Assembly: GCA_030607655.1 (NCBI GenBank)
Contig: JAUWJN010000148.1
Location: 1 to 6,711, forward strand
Direction of reading: 5' to 3'
Length of the DNA stretch: 6,711 nt
DNA from: a bacterium
Lineage (GTDB): Bacteria; Armatimonadota; Zipacnadia; Zipacnadales; Zipacnadaceae
Shown: positions 6,106-6,711 of the stretch, piece after piece
How the letters are laid out: each line of letters begins with the position of its first letter
Position numbering within the stretch: the first letter of the stretch is position 1
Translations under genes and position numbers: made by a program
Notes under the pieces: model-generated
What the model saw: only the letters and a program-made list of their open reading frames with translations
Told to the model about the DNA's origin: nothing
Databases searched by the model: none

Positions 6106-6131
6106 GCAGACCTCCTTGCCGACAGGTCTGC
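6106..6131 (-). promoter_or_regulatory. Hairpin covering part of the thi4 ribosome binding site
   Basis: GCAGACCT (6124-6131) and AGGTCTGC (6106-6113) form a perfect 8-bp stem with a 10-base loop in the minus transcript. The AGGAGG of thi4 (6111-6116) lies half in the loop and half in the 3' arm, so folding would hinder ribosome access. No T-run worth calling a terminator follows. This is the likely output element of the upstream TPP riboswitch, working at translation. The fold is seen directly; the role is inferred. Confidence 0.6.
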
Positions 6132-6139
6132 CAGCGCTG

Positions 6140-6165
6140 CAGTCAGCCTGCTCCCAGGCCGACTG
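6140..6165 (-). promoter_or_regulatory. Leader hairpin between TPP aptamer and thi4
   Basis: An 11-bp stem (6140-6150 with 6155-6165, one G-U pair in the minus transcript) closes a 4-base loop. No U-tract follows, so it is not an intrinsic terminator. Just 5' of and overlapping its first arm, the transcript reads UUCUCAG (6163-6169), which is complementary to the conserved CUGAGAA of the aptamer (6244-6250). The two pairings exclude each other in part, so this could be the switching element. That role is inference. Confidence 0.5.
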
Positions 6166-6181
6166 AGAAGTATTACTCCTC

Positions 6182-6270
6182 GGAACACTTCCCTACGCCG
6201 GCATTACCCGGATCAGGTTCACAGGGTCAGCAGCCGAGCCGCTTTCTCAGCCGATAGCTCCCCCGGTTCC
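6182..6270 (-). ncRNA. TPP riboswitch (THI element)
   Basis: Read on the minus strand, all hallmark pieces of the thiamin pyrophosphate aptamer are present in order: the outer stem arm GGAAC (6266-6270), GGGGGAGC, CTGAGAAAG in the pyrimidine-sensing helix, GACCC, GAACCTGATC, GGGTAATGCCGGCGTAGGGA and the closing arm GTTCC (6182-6186). The element sits about 80 bases before thi4, a thiamin thiazole gene, so repression by TPP is expected. It starts about 35 bases after the predicted transcription start. The downstream cysK, DUF39 and NIL-ferredoxin genes may also be affected if they share the transcript. Confidence 0.97.
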
Positions 6271-6311
6271 TTTGATAGATCGTCTTCGGCTTGTTACTAT
6301 GACTATACAAA

Positions 6312-6340
6312 AGTATATCACTTGCGATATGGGGCGTCAA
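6312..6340 (-). promoter_or_regulatory. Sigma70-type promoter of the thi4 operon
   Basis: On the minus strand TTGACG (6335-6340) and TATACT (6312-6317) are separated by exactly 17 bases. Five of six bases match the consensus in each box. Transcription should start near 6305, giving a leader of about 205 bases that holds the whole TPP aptamer. The promoter begins 34 bases past the UPF0280 stop codon, so the thi4 operon has its own promoter. Confidence 0.85.
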
Positions 6341-6374
6341 GCGACGAGGCCGCCGCGATAGCTTCGCACCTTCG

Positions 6375-6711
6375 TCAAGTCGGCGCGCGGGTCAGCGGCT
6401 GGAGTTCAAATTCTCCCCAGGTCGCCAGGGTCGCGTCACAGACAACTACGGCCCCGCGCACCCCCGCTAGCTGCTGCACCCATTCAATAGCTGCTTCACA
6501 GTCCTCCGGACTTCTAACTCTATTACCCAGAGCAGTGGCCGCGGCGTCGGCAAAGGTGGCATCCTTGGCCGCTACAACTGCCGCCTGCGCCCGACCCATA
6601 CTTACAGAAGGCCCCACCGTGCCGGACGAAGTGCAGATTCCCAGTCTCTGCCCGGCGGGGATAACCAGCCCGACACGACCACTCAGGGGCGAGTCGCCGG
6701 CCCGAATTGCC
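6375..6711 (-). CDS. UPF0280/COG2122 (ApbE-like) protein, C-terminal part (runs off right edge)
   Basis: About 111 residues are visible, roughly the second half of a family usually near 240 residues. The frame is open through the window edge and reads AIRAGDSPLSGRVGLVIPAG, then LGICTSSGTVGPSVSMGRA, AAVVAAKDATFADAAATALG, NRVRSPEDCEAAIEWVQ and a C-terminal ATWGEFELQPL. The CTSSGTVG...SMGRADA-like segment and the DAAATALGNRV helix are typical of COG2122, which is distantly related to the flavin transferase ApbE. In Methanosarcina a COG2122 protein is needed, with COG1900 and NIL-ferredoxin proteins, for homocysteine synthesis from sulfide. Both of those partners are encoded in this window. The true start lies outside; the internal GTG at 6615-6617 is not the start because conserved residues precede it. 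It is separated from thi4 by a promoter and riboswitch, so it is probably not under TPP control. Confidence 0.9.
   Translation of the reverse strand, partial: AIRAGDSPLSGRVGLVIPAGQRLGICTSSGTVGPSVSMGRAQAAVVAAKDATFADAAATALGNRVRSPEDCEAAIEWVQQLAGVRGAVVVCDATLATWGEFELQPLTRAPT

Overview
All recognisable genes in this window lie on the minus strand, so the map reads from right to left. It is bacterial: there is a textbook TPP riboswitch, a sigma70-type promoter and strong AGGAGG ribosome binding sites. The content (sulfide-type Thi4, the DUF39/NIL-ferredoxin homocysteine proteins, two [4Fe-4S] motifs) points to an anaerobe living with free sulfide. Chloroflexota (Dehalococcoidia-like) or a clostridial lineage would fit, but I cannot settle the taxon from this sequence.

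Right part (6711 to 2500), a sulfur-incorporation locus. It starts with the C-terminal part of a UPF0280/COG2122 gene that runs off the window edge. Just past its stop codon are a clear promoter, a TPP riboswitch and a leader whose last hairpin includes part of the ribosome binding site. Then come thi4 (thiazole synthase with His in place of the sacrificial Cys), cysK (cysteine synthase), a DUF39/COG1900 homocysteine-biosynthesis protein and its NIL-ferredoxin partner, closed by a terminator-like hairpin. Thi4, CysK and the DUF39 system each put inorganic or protein-bound sulfur into a metabolite: thiazole, cysteine and homocysteine. COG2122, DUF39 and NIL-ferredoxin are the known set for homocysteine synthesis from aspartate semialdehyde in methanogens and other anaerobes. 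The oddest feature is an in-frame TAG at 2780-2782 that cuts the NIL-ferredoxin gene exactly between its two domains, while the ferredoxin half stays intact in the same frame.

Middle part (2411 to 1272): a secreted protein of unknown function made of two diverged copies of one domain.

Left part (1200 to 1): purN (glycinamide ribonucleotide formyltransferase), a 395-base stretch holding at most one doubtful small ORF, and the N-terminus of a short-chain dehydrogenase cut by the window edge. Two perfect hairpins in the gaps on either side of cysK look like members of a dispersed palindromic repeat family.
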